NCBI GenBank assembly: GCA_038230215.1 | Contig: JBBRNR010000004.1 | Coordinates: 186,001-250,000, forward strand | Direction of reading: 5' to 3' | DNA from: DASVRZ01 sp038230215 | Lineage (GTDB): Bacteria > Verrucomicrobiota > Verrucomicrobiia > Chthoniobacterales > DASVRZ01 | Length of the DNA stretch: 64,000 nt | Shown: one piece after another, positions 8,122-16,012 of the stretch | Position numbering within the stretch: position 1 is the stretch's first letter | Layout: every line of letters begins with the position of its first letter | Made by a program: the position numbers and the translations under genes | Notes under the pieces: generated by a model | Database searches by the model: none | Told to the model about the DNA's origin: nothing | What the model saw: the letters and a program-made list of their open reading frames with translations, nothing else

Positions 8122-9468
8122 TCACACGCCCGTCTTTTTTTGAGCCGCCTCGAACTGGGCTCGCCAAAAATCGAGCCGCTCCTTCACGCGTTTCTCCTGG
8201 CCGTGGTCGCTCGGCTCGTAGTAGCGACGGCCCTCCGGCAGATAGGCCTGCGGAACGTAACCGCCCTCGAAATCGTGCGCGTATTGATAGCCTTGATGGG
8301 CAAAAGTGGCGGCGGCTTTTTTATGGCTGGTGTCGCGCAAATGTCGCGGAATCGCCAGCGTTCGTCCCTCTTTAATGTCCTTCGTCGCGGCCTCGATCCC
8401 CATGTAACTCCGGTTGCTTTTTGGCGCGGTCGCCAGGTAAACCACTGCGTGCGCCAGCGGAATGCGCGCCTCGGGCATGCCCACAAACTCGACTGCCTGC
8501 TGCGCCGCGACCGCGACGACCAGCGCCTGACTGTCGGCCAGTCCGATGTCCTCGCTGGCGCAAATCACGATCCGCCGCGCGATGAACCGAATGTCCTCTC
8601 CGGCATACAACATTTTCGCGAGCCAGTAGAGTGCCGCATCCGGATCGGAGCCGCGCATCGACTTAATGAACGCGCTAATCGTGTCGTAGTGTCCGTCTTC
8701 GTCGGCATCATAGACGACGGCTTTGCGTTGGATGGATTCCTGAGCGACGGCGAGGTCGAAATGAATCGTGCCGCTGGCGTCTGGCGGCGTGGTGAGAAGG
8801 GCGATTTCCAGCGAGTTCAGGCATTTGCGGGCGTCGCCGTCGCTGGCCTCGGCGAGAAACTCCAGTGCACTGGAACTCGCCTCTATTTTTTGCCCGCCGA
8901 AGCCGCGTTCCGGGTCGGCGATGGCGCGTTGCATGAGGACGATGAGGTCGGCTTGCGGAATGGCTTCGAGCTGGAAAACCTGCGAGCGTGAGACGAGCGG
9001 GCTGTTGACGTAGAAAAACGGGTTGTGGGTTGTCGCGCCGATCAGCCGGATGATTCCGCTCTCGACATCGGGCAAAAGCACGTCCTGCTGCGCTTTGTTG
9101 AAACGATGGATCTCGTCCACGAAAAGAATGGTGCGGGCTCCATTGTTCTCCAGCCGATTGGCGGCGGTGGCGACCACGCGGCGGATGTCGGCCACAGTGC
9201 TTTCGACACCACTGAGACGCTCGAAACGCGAACTGGTCGCCGCAGCGATAATCTGGGCGAGCGTGGTTTTTCCCGTTCCGGGCGGACCGTAGAGCAGGAT
9301 TGAGGAAATGCGGTCCGCCTCGATGGCGCGGCGCAGGAGTTTGCCCGGACCGAGAATGTGCTGCTGCCCGACGTATTCCGAAAGATCGCGCGGACGCATC
9401 CGAGCCGCGAGCGGGGCTGCGGAGGTGAGCGGAGTTGGAGTGGACTCTGACTCAAAAAGGTCGCTCAT
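8122..9468 (-). CDS. rarA: Replication-associated recombination protein A
   Basis: 448 residues from ATG 9466-9468 (an upstream in-frame extension to 9639 overlaps the previous gene and is rejected). It is an AAA+ clamp-loader-like ATPase: Walker A LYGPPGTGKTT, Walker B ILFVDEIHRFN, then the MgsA tetramerisation region with LYWLAKMLYAGED and the C-terminal YLPEGRRYYEPSDHGQE. RarA/MgsA acts at stalled forks by separating strands at ends. Its start overlaps the stop of the Rrf2 gene by 4 bp (ATGA), implying translational coupling to that regulator, an unusual partner. Confidence 0.95.
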   Translation of the reverse strand: MSDLFESESTPTPLTSAAPLAARMRPRDLSEYVGQQHILGPGKLLRRAIEADRISSILLYGPPGTGKTTLAQIIAAATSSRFERLSGVESTVADIRRVVATAANRLENNGARTILFVDEIHRFNKAQQDVLLPDVESGIIRLIGATTHNPFFYVNSPLVSRSQVFQLEAIPQADLIVLMQRAIADPERGFGGQKIEASSSALEFLAEASDGDARKCLNSLEIALLTTPPDASGTIHFDLAVAQESIQRKAVVYDADEDGHYDTISAFIKSMRGSDPDAALYWLAKMLYAGEDIRFIARRIVICASEDIGLADSQALVVAVAAQQAVEFVGMPEARIPLAHAVVYLATAPKSNRSYMGIEAATKDIKEGRTLAIPRHLRDTSHKKAAATFAHQGYQYAHDFEGGYVPQAYLPEGRRYYEPSDHGQEKRVKERLDFWRAQFEAAQKKTGV

Positions 9469-9920
9469 ATGTCGAAAGCGAGTGCGACGTTCTTCGGCGA
9501 AAGTGCCAGCAGATCGTCGATGGATTTCTGACCAAGCGCCTCGTCGAGTTGCTCGCGCAGGCCGGTCATGAAAATCCGCAGTTCGCACGTCGCCGGGTGC
9601 GGGCAGTTGCAGCTTTCGCTCGGCTTCGCCAGTGCGCACGGCACCGGCGCAATCGGTCCGTCAAGCAGCGAAATAATGTCGCCGAGCAAGATGTCCTCCG
9701 GTTTTTTCAACAAAGTGTAACCGCCGCCGACGCCGCGTTTGCTGGCCAGAAAACCGCCGTTGCGCAGCGAGAGCAGAATCTGCTCGAGGAACTTCACGGG
9801 GATGTTTTCCGTGCGCGACAACTCGAAAATCTGATGCACGCGTCCGACTGGAAACCGGCTCATGGCGAGCAAGGCGCGCAGGGCGTATTCGGATTTGCGA
9901 GAGATGCGCATGGCTGACAA
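9465..9920 (-). CDS. Rrf2 family regulator with cysteine cluster
   Basis: 151 residues (a second start MRISRKSEYALRAL at 9911 fits the family better). The winged helix-turn-helix with KFLEQILLSLRNGGFLASKRGVGGG is diagnostic of Rrf2/IscR/NsrR. Four cysteines in CALAKPSESCNCPHPATC (residues ~94-111) suggest an Fe-S or thiol redox sensor. It is coupled to rarA by a 4-bp overlap and follows the AsmA-like gene by 4 bp, so the three form one transcript. Targets cannot be inferred. Confidence 0.88.
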   Translation of the reverse strand: MSAMRISRKSEYALRALLAMSRFPVGRVHQIFELSRTENIPVKFLEQILLSLRNGGFLASKRGVGGGYTLLKKPEDILLGDIISLLDGPIAPVPCALAKPSESCNCPHPATCELRIFMTGLREQLDEALGQKSIDDLLALSPKNVALAFDI

Positions 9921-9924
9921 TTAA

Positions 9925-11859
9925 CTACGGATTCGTCGCGCCGCCACTCTCGCGCCACTGGACCTGGTGCCACGGCGATTCGGCGGTCCAGATGTTGCCC
10001 GAGTCGTCGAGTTGGCCGGTGAATTTTCGTTCCGTCAGATTCCAAGTCGCGCGTCCCGTGAGCTGTCGGTCGGCCGATGTTCCGGTGAAGGGCTCGATCT
10101 GGAGCCGATGATTTTGCAACGTGACTCCAGCCTGCACCTGGAACGCAGGCTGATGCTCTGGCAACGTCTTCGCCAATGCGCCGAAGAGGGGTAGCTCGAA
10201 CACGGATAGATCGTCCGAGCGGACTTGCATTTCTATCTGAGAAAGCTCGCCCTGCGTCCAATGCAGGTGGCCGTCGCCTTGCAACGTCGTGCTTCGCGGC
10301 AGCCGAATCGTTTCGAGAGCGTCGGCCAGCGGACCATCCAGCCACAACCCGAGCGCGACCAAATCGATGGAATTTTTCACATTCCAAAGCGCGACCTCGC
10401 CGGTGGTCTGGTTCCAAAAAGCCTCGCCGGTCAGTTGTCCCTCCGGTCGCGTGATTTGAATCTGACTCAAGGACAGGTTCGCGCCCATTTGACTGAAACT
10501 CGCCTGTGCGCTGGTGAAGGCGACACCTCGAAAATTGGTGCGTCCGAAGATGATATCGCCCTCAGTTTGCAAAATTCCCGGGGCGTCGGGCGAGCTGGCA
10601 ATCCTCATTTTCAACAGCGGATTGACGGCAAAATCAAACTCCGTCAAAGGCAGCCCGACGTCTTTCCCGAGGCTGCGCCAAAGCAAGCGTGGATCGACAG
10701 TCGAGTTGAACTCCGCCGTGACCCGGCTGTTGTCATTGAGGCACTGGCCGGTAACCACTCCGTCCTTTTGCTGCCAGTTTGCGTCGCGCACAAACCAGCG
10801 TTGCGGCGTGACGGAGAATTCCATCTGTCCGCTGCTCCACGGCACCTCGCGCCAGACCAGCCTCCGCGCGTCCATTTTTCCCACGATCTGCCAGTTGAAA
10901 ACCTTCGACTCGCTCCAGGAAACGTCGCCGTCGAGCTGGATTTTCCCCGCGGACGACAGCTCCGGGAAAAGGTTTAGCTCGTGGAAAATGGAGGGCGCAT
11001 TTACCTGCGAGTTTACCCGGAAATGACCCTGGACGCCGGGATGCCAGTCGCCGCTGACCGAGATCGCGCCGTGATTATCGCGCCAGCCCAGGCGGCGCAC
11101 AGTGAGCAGATGATCTGTGAAATCAGCAGCGATGGAGATGTCGCGAGCCCGGATACCGCGCCAACGCAGCTCGGGCATTTCGAGGTGGCCGTCTGCCGAT
11201 TGCAGCCAGTGTTTCTGAGAAAGATTGCCACGAAAATGCAGGTCGAGCCGGCCTGGTTTTTTACCAAACTGGATCTCGGCGAGCTTTTGCAGCCACTCCT
11301 GCGGAATACTCTGGAGCGGCTGCCAGAGGCCACTCGGATTTGAGGCAGCCTGCCAGTCGGGCCGGTGCTCGACGACGCCGCGAATGGAGAAATTCAGCCC
11401 CAACCCCGCGCCTTCCAGACGGCGGATGTCGAGTTTGTCTTGCTGAAAATAAAGCTGCGCCGCGAGGTGGTGAATGGCGAATTCCCCGGAGTTTGGGCGC
11501 TTCGGATCGACATCGAGCATGACCTCGGCCTCGGAGAGAATGAGCGCGTCGAGGAAGGGTTCCTTGCGCAGGAGCCGGGTGTAATTGATGTCCAGCCGCA
11601 GCTCATCGATGACGGCGATAGTTTCGCGGTGATAGCTGTCGCGCCAAACGCGGACATTGCGAGCGACCAGCCCTCGCAACGGATCGAGGGTAAGCCGGCT
11701 GGCGGTGAGCTCGATGCCACGACTGGCAAATTCCTCGGAAAGCTTTTTGCGCCACTTGCGGCCAAAACCTTGTTTCGACAAATACCAGCCGCCCCAGATG
11801 AACCCGAAGAAGCTCGCCAGCAGAGCGTAATTGAGCAGACGAATGAAAAACCGGGTCAC
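9925..11859 (-). CDS. AsmA-like/YhdP-type membrane-anchored protein
   Basis: 644 residues starting with GTG (11857-11859). An N-terminal transmembrane helix (residues ~8-27) is followed by a long beta-rich region with repeated patterns of the type F-x-V-P-L/G-x-x-x-L-x-G and terms such as LDGDVSWSESKVFNWQIVGKMDAR, LQGDGHLHWTQGELSQIEMQ and LTGRATWNLTERKFTGQLDD near the C-terminus. This matches AsmA/TamB/YhdP proteins, whose beta-groove carries phospholipids between inner and outer membrane. Assignment rests on pattern, not on a catalytic motif. It heads the transcript with the Rrf2 regulator and rarA. Confidence 0.6.
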   Translation of the reverse strand: MTRFFIRLLNYALLASFFGFIWGGWYLSKQGFGRKWRKKLSEEFASRGIELTASRLTLDPLRGLVARNVRVWRDSYHRETIAVIDELRLDINYTRLLRKEPFLDALILSEAEVMLDVDPKRPNSGEFAIHHLAAQLYFQQDKLDIRRLEGAGLGLNFSIRGVVEHRPDWQAASNPSGLWQPLQSIPQEWLQKLAEIQFGKKPGRLDLHFRGNLSQKHWLQSADGHLEMPELRWRGIRARDISIAADFTDHLLTVRRLGWRDNHGAISVSGDWHPGVQGHFRVNSQVNAPSIFHELNLFPELSSAGKIQLDGDVSWSESKVFNWQIVGKMDARRLVWREVPWSSGQMEFSVTPQRWFVRDANWQQKDGVVTGQCLNDNSRVTAEFNSTVDPRLLWRSLGKDVGLPLTEFDFAVNPLLKMRIASSPDAPGILQTEGDIIFGRTNFRGVAFTSAQASFSQMGANLSLSQIQITRPEGQLTGEAFWNQTTGEVALWNVKNSIDLVALGLWLDGPLADALETIRLPRSTTLQGDGHLHWTQGELSQIEMQVRSDDLSVFELPLFGALAKTLPEHQPAFQVQAGVTLQNHRLQIEPFTGTSADRQLTGRATWNLTERKFTGQLDDSGNIWTAESPWHQVQWRESGGATNP

Positions 11860-11951
11860 TGCCGCAGACTAAACTGTCGCCAAAAAATGCGCCAGCACCG
11901 GAATGGAAGCCGGCCTTGACAATTCGCCGCCGGAGACAACCTTGATCGACT

Positions 11952-12395
11952 ATGAAAAACTCCTTCTTCGCTTTGGCCATTCTTCTCTCCACTAGCATTC
12001 TTTCCCTGGCAGCAGGCAAGACCGGTTGGGACGATGACTACGCTAAAAGTCTCACCAAAGCCAAATCGGAGTCCAAGCTAGTCCTTCTCGATTTCACCGG
12101 CTCGGACTGGTGCGGCTGGTGTATGAAACTCGATAAGGAAGTCTTCTCTGAGAAAGCCTTCAAGGATTACGCCAAAGACAATCTAATCTTGGTCGAGGTC
12201 GATTTTCCTCGCGGCAAACAGCAGACCCGTAAGCTCAAGGAGCAAAATGAGAAACTCTCCGGGCAATATCACGTCGAGGGTTTTCCCACGATTATCGTCC
12301 TGAATAAGGACGGCCAGAAAGTCGGCCAGCTCGGCTATATGGAAGGCGGCCCCACTGCTTTCATCGCCGAACTGAACAAGCTCAAGGGCAAATAA
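11952..12395 (+). CDS. Secreted thioredoxin-fold protein
   Basis: 147 residues. Signal peptide residues 1-20 (cleavage near SLAAG). The thioredoxin_7-type active site DWCGWCMKLDKEVF lies at residues ~55-68, with cis-Pro motif GFPTIIVLNKDG. Such periplasmic proteins reduce or isomerise disulfides. It is a monocistronic gene divergent from the AsmA-like gene, with its start 92 bp away. Confidence 0.88.
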   Translation: MKNSFFALAILLSTSILSLAAGKTGWDDDYAKSLTKAKSESKLVLLDFTGSDWCGWCMKLDKEVFSEKAFKDYAKDNLILVEVDFPRGKQQTRKLKEQNEKLSGQYHVEGFPTIIVLNKDGQKVGQLGYMEGGPTAFIAELNKLKGK

Positions 12396-12464
12396 TTTTC
12401 CCTTCACGGGAATAAAGCCGCCAAAATCGCAGACAGCCGCAGCCCGATCTGTTAAGCCTCGCAC

Positions 12465-13091
12465 ATGCAAGGCGTCACTCTGATCGATCATCCCATCCTG
12501 CAAGCGCGCGTCACGCAGCTGCGGGATAAAAACACTCCCCCCGCGCAGTTTGCCGAGCACCTCCGCCAGATCGCGGCGTTGCTCCTCTTCGAGATGACCC
12601 GCAGCCTGCCGCTCGAAGCCGTCGCGGTGGAAACGCCGCTTACCACCACCACCGGGGCGCGCCTCGTCAAGCCACTCATCCTCGTCCCCATCTTGCGCGC
12701 CGGGCTCGGCATGGTCGATGGGATGGCGCGCATGTTGCCCGACGCCGCCATCGGCCACATCGGCATGTATCGCGACGAGGAAACTCTGGAGCCGCAGCAC
12801 TACTATTTCCGCCTCCCGTCCTCCATCGCCACGGGCGAAGTCCTCCTCGTGGACCCGATGCTCGCCACCGGCAACAGCGCCATCGCCGCCATTCATCTCC
12901 TCAAGAAACAAGGCGCGACTTCCATTCGATTCGGCTGCCTCATCAGTTGCCCCGAAGGCCTGGCCGCCCTCACCGCCGCGCACCCGGATGTCCCGATTTT
13001 CGTCGGCGCGATTGACGATGGTCTCACCGAAAAAGGTTACATCACCCCCGGACTCGGCGACGCGGGCGACCGCTACTTCGGCACGCTCTAA
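12465..13091 (+). CDS. upp: Uracil phosphoribosyltransferase
   Basis: 208 residues, the usual length. It converts uracil plus PRPP to UMP (pyrimidine salvage). The PRPP-binding loop VLLVDPMLATGNSA, the N-terminal LIDHPILQARVTQLRD and the C-terminal uracil loop with GYITPGLGDAGDRYFGT are all present. No Shine-Dalgarno is visible before the ATG. The 3' end overlaps the convergent minus-strand gene by 4 bp. Confidence 0.97.
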   Translation: MQGVTLIDHPILQARVTQLRDKNTPPAQFAEHLRQIAALLLFEMTRSLPLEAVAVETPLTTTTGARLVKPLILVPILRAGLGMVDGMARMLPDAAIGHIGMYRDEETLEPQHYYFRLPSSIATGEVLLVDPMLATGNSAIAAIHLLKKQGATSIRFGCLISCPEGLAALTAAHPDVPIFVGAIDDGLTEKGYITPGLGDAGDRYFGTL

Positions 13092-13438
13092 TCCTGCTCC
13101 AAGTCGGACAGGTGAAATTTGTGATACAGCCGGTGCAGCACGGGGGCGAAGATAATGCTCACATTCGTCAGTAGCGCGACGCCGCTGTAGATCGCGTAAA
13201 TGCCCGCGAACAGTTTTCCAGAAACACTCTTCATCGCATAGAGCGGCCCCATGCCGGAGAGAATCATCGCCGCATTTTCAAACGCATCCAGCCACGCCAT
13301 TCGCTCGAAAGCGTGGTAGCCCCACATCCCGAGGAAGAGCGAGAGGGCGATCACACTCAACCCAATGCTCAGGCTGTTGCGGAAGCGGCGGAGGAACGTC
13401 GAGCGCGGAGCCAGCGGAGCCGTCTTGGGTTCAAACAT
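13088..13438 (-). CDS. Two-TM membrane protein resembling an ion-channel pore module
   Basis: 116 residues: cytosolic basic N-terminus, TM1 (residues ~25-44), a pore-helix-like segment WLDAFENAAMILSGMGP, then TM2 (residues ~78-102) and a basic C-terminus LHRLYHKFHL. The order and spacing mirror a 2-TM potassium channel, but the selectivity filter TVGYG is replaced by LSGMGP. I recall similar small proteins with a (G/S)GMGP motif elsewhere, so this seems a conserved family rather than a decayed channel; function unknown. Confidence 0.6.
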   Translation of the reverse strand: MFEPKTAPLAPRSTFLRRFRNSLSIGLSVIALSLFLGMWGYHAFERMAWLDAFENAAMILSGMGPLYAMKSVSGKLFAGIYAIYSGVALLTNVSIIFAPVLHRLYHKFHLSDLEQD

Positions 13439-13457
13439 GGCGCGAGCCTAGCGGCAA

Positions 13458-14543
13458 TTATTGTCCGCGCAACGCCCTGAGTCCATTGAGCGCCCCGCCG
13501 TAGCCGGTGAGTTCCATGTAACCCGTCCCTATTTTTTTAGAGTCGAGTTCCAACGCCGTGGCGCCTTCCCAATAGACCACGGGGGCAAGGTTCATTTCCT
13601 GGTCGGGAAGCTGGGCGCGGGTGGTGAAGGTGAGTTTCGCCGGCGGAATGCTCACACTCCAGTCGAGTGGATAGCGGGCCTTCGTCGCGGGGCTGATCCA
13701 GGTGCGCTTGAGGGGAGTGAGAACGAAATCCTGTTGCGAGAGATGCTGCGTTGCCCCGCTTGCGCTCACCAACGTCCCGCTCGACGCCGGATCGATGCTG
13801 CCGTCCGCGCGGCGCATTTGGTAAAGCATCAGGTCGCGGCCGTCATCGAGATGGAGGCCAAACCAGTTCCAACCCACTTGATCGGCCGCGAGCTGGTTGG
13901 TGGCCCATTCGTGGTCAAACCAGCCGAGACCCGTCACGTCAATTTTCTTCCCATCAAGCACGAGCTGGCCCGCGAGTTTGAGCCGAGTCTGGGAATAATA
14001 ATACGACGCATGACCCGAGTCGCTGGGCCCCGCCGCCTTCTGGCTGACGCCGTCGATGCCGTGAATCACCGGCGGCTTCTGCGATTCCGCCGTGAGCTGG
14101 ATGCTTTGGCCACCGGGCGCAGCGGTGAATTGCCAGCCGTCCGTCGGCGTGAGAGCGAGTTGCCAGTTTTTGATCCACGCGACACTTTCCGCTCCACCGA
14201 AACCGGCCTCGCCGAAATTCATCCGGCTCACCTCCTGCCCGAAGTAGAAATGGCGTCCATCAATGTCCGAGATCGCCGCGTGGGCAAACGCCAGATCGCG
14301 CACCGCGAAATGCGACTCCCCCGCTTTCTCATTCACCCCCTGCCGAAAAAACGTCACTTGAAACCCATAGCGCCGCCCATTCCCCGCCTCCAGATGCCCC
14401 GTAAAATACCACCACTCCGTCTTAAAACTCGGATGGATCAAATGATCGCGCGGAAACTGGTAATCCAGCCCCGGCTGTGCGATGTCCCAAGCCGAGGCCG
14501 GAGCGAGGCTCGCAAATAGATAGGTGAGCAGAAGCCATTTCAT
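13458..14543 (-). CDS. Secreted CrtC/AttH-type lipocalin-like protein
   Basis: 361 residues with a signal peptide (cleavage after APASA, residue 18). The segments FPRDHLIHPSFKTEWWYFTGHL, YGFQVTFFRQG, GLGWFDHEWATNQL and WNWFGLHLDDGRDLMLYQMR are hallmarks of the hydroxyneurosporene synthase (CrtC)/AttH fold, two lipocalin-like domains. True CrtC hydrates carotenoids, but secreted homologues often sit beside FtsX/MacB-type permeases and probably handle lipids. An FtsX-type permease lies about 4.5 kb away (19092-21635), a looser association than usual. I favour the AttH-like, non-carotenoid reading. Confidence 0.8.
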   Translation of the reverse strand: MKWLLLTYLFASLAPASAWDIAQPGLDYQFPRDHLIHPSFKTEWWYFTGHLEAGNGRRYGFQVTFFRQGVNEKAGESHFAVRDLAFAHAAISDIDGRHFYFGQEVSRMNFGEAGFGGAESVAWIKNWQLALTPTDGWQFTAAPGGQSIQLTAESQKPPVIHGIDGVSQKAAGPSDSGHASYYYSQTRLKLAGQLVLDGKKIDVTGLGWFDHEWATNQLAADQVGWNWFGLHLDDGRDLMLYQMRRADGSIDPASSGTLVSASGATQHLSQQDFVLTPLKRTWISPATKARYPLDWSVSIPPAKLTFTTRAQLPDQEMNLAPVVYWEGATALELDSKKIGTGYMELTGYGGALNGLRALRGQ

Positions 14544-14728
14544 TCGGAGGAGCCACGGTAGCTGCGGAGATTTTCGGGGTCAAACCAGCAACCCTCACTG
14601 CATAGGGCTTGTTCCGGGAGCTTCAGCACCGCTCGACATCGGTTTAATAAACCGTTGCTCCCACGGATGGGACCTTCTACAAAGAAGCCCCCACTCCGCA
14701 CACCCGATCCGACGGTGAAGTCATCCGG
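14544..14728. other. Upstream flank of array 2 with small hairpins
   Basis: No gene. It contains a perfect 15-bp palindrome CGGTTTAATAAACCG (14640-14654), enclosed by a GGGAGC/GCTCCC pair (14616-14621 and 14657-14662). This may be the promoter-proximal region of the minus-strand lipocalin-like gene or a REP-like hairpin. Confidence 0.4.
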
Positions 14729-15022
14729 TTTCCCATTCGAGCAATCGTTTCTTGCGTCCAAACATTCCCCTCTTACACCCAAACAACCGCTCGTTACATC
14801 GAAACAATCCACCGTTACGTTCAAGCAATCAGTTCTTACATTCAAGCAATCGGCCGTTACATCGCAACAATCGACTCTTACGTTCAAGCAATGGACCGTT
14901 ACGTCGAAGCAACCGGCTCTTACCTCAAAGCAATCAACCGTTACCGCCGAGCAATCGCCTCTTACGTCGAAACAATTCCCCGTTACCGCCAAGCAATCCC
15001 TCCTGACACTACAGCATTGACG
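14729..15022 (+). repeat. 21-bp degenerate tandem array 2 (14 units)
   Basis: Fourteen contiguous 21-bp units without indels. Unit starts alternate between CGTTAC and TCTTAC over most of the array (14813 to 14981), giving a 42-bp higher-order period. Most units continue with (G)T(T/C)(C/G)AA(A/G)CAATC. Both strands have long open frames because 21 is a multiple of three (forward heptads like TSKQSTV, reverse heptads like DCLNVTV), but none has a credible start or downstream domain. The array ends 112 bp before the P2 start, the same arrangement as arrays 1 and 3. Confidence 0.92.
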
Positions 15023-15134
15023 CTTTGCGCCGCCTGATCGCCCTGTAACTCCCCTCTTCCCAGCTATTTACATTCACCCAAAGCAAATTCACCGCAGACA
15101 ACCAAACCAGCAAAAAACCAACTCAGAACTCACT

Positions 15135-15845
15135 ATGAAAGATCGCAACACCAACCGCCTCGACATGATCGGCTCCCGCATCACCCTCGCCAACCGCCCG
15201 GAATACAAGCCCGTCTGGCTCGGCCAGGACCCCGCCGACTTCGAGACCGATCTCGCCGCCCTCACCCTCGAATACGCCGCCACCAACGCTCTCGCCGCCC
15301 AGCTCAGCGGCTCTCCCACCGGCGACGCCGACGAGAAAGATGCCGCGGAGACCGCCTTGGAAACCACCGCTTACACCCTCGCCCGCGCCCTCACCGTCCA
15401 CTTCAAAAAGACCGGCAACCTCGCCGACCGCGCCAAAGTCAACGTCTCCCTCACCGCCATCCGCCGGCTGCGCACCCAGAACCTCGTCGATTTCACCAGC
15501 ATGGTCCGCGACCTCGGCACCACCGCGCTCACCGATCCCGACGCCTCCAAACGGGGAGTCACCGCCGCCCGCGTTTCCGGGCTTAGCGGAGCCATCACCC
15601 TCTACGACGGACTCAAAAACCAGCCGCGCGGCACCATCGTCAACCGCTCCACCCTCCTGCGCGAAATCGAGACCCGCATCGCCGGCCTCATGGAAGACAA
15701 CGCCGACCTCGACGACCTAGCCCTGCAATTCGACGGCACGGAAGCGGGCCATCAATTCATCGCCGCCTGGAAACAAGCCGGAATCATCGTAGACGCCGGC
15801 CACGGGCCTGGTGAGACGCCCACGACTCCCGTCACGCCTGTGTGA
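15135..15845 (+). CDS. P2: array-associated helical protein of unknown function
   Basis: 236 residues, soluble. Alternating Ala/Leu-rich amphipathic helices (TDLAALTLEYAATNALAAQL; NVSLTAIRRLRTQNLVDFTS; LLREIETRIAGLMEDN) are separated by Gly/Pro/Asp-rich turns (SGSPTGDADEKD near residue 62), ending in a Pro/Thr/Val tail GETPTTPVTPV. I recognise no family. Layout, size and tail agree with P1 and P3. The start ATG has no Shine-Dalgarno sequence; the 112-bp leader is A/C-rich. A probable terminator follows, separating it from the ATPase/TPR pair. Confidence 0.7.
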   Translation: MKDRNTNRLDMIGSRITLANRPEYKPVWLGQDPADFETDLAALTLEYAATNALAAQLSGSPTGDADEKDAAETALETTAYTLARALTVHFKKTGNLADRAKVNVSLTAIRRLRTQNLVDFTSMVRDLGTTALTDPDASKRGVTAARVSGLSGAITLYDGLKNQPRGTIVNRSTLLREIETRIAGLMEDNADLDDLALQFDGTEAGHQFIAAWKQAGIIVDAGHGPGETPTTPVTPV

Positions 15846-15895
15846 GGAAACGGTAGAGCCGTGACCGGGTGGCTTATATTTATTGGGGACCGTCA

Positions 15896-15917
15896 CCATC
15901 GCGTGATGGCCTTTTTG
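15896..15917 (+). terminator. Probable Rho-independent terminator after P2
   Basis: A short GC hairpin CCATC-GCGT-GATGG followed by CCTTTTTG, 50 bp after the P2 stop. The stem is only 5 bp, so strength is uncertain. Confidence 0.5.
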
Positions 15918-16012
15918 TTGTTGCTTACGACTGAACAAAGTCTCAACCCGAATCCTTCCGACTCAACCAGTTGTCTTGCCTGTCGTGCGCAATCCCTGTA
16001 GATAGACATACT

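Noticed and set aside
9469..9639. Longer RarA N-terminus
   Set aside because: Would overlap nearly all of the 3' part of the Rrf2 gene; the ATGA overlap start fits family length.
13461..14519. Plus-strand frame of 352 codons opposite the lipocalin-like gene
   Set aside because: Arg/His-rich shadow; the minus-strand gene has a signal peptide and CrtC motifs.
14540..14992. Minus-strand 150-codon frame with Cys heptads
   Set aside because: It is the reverse of the 21-bp array 2 and overlaps the start of the lipocalin-like gene; no start signal. Kept only as part of the array description.
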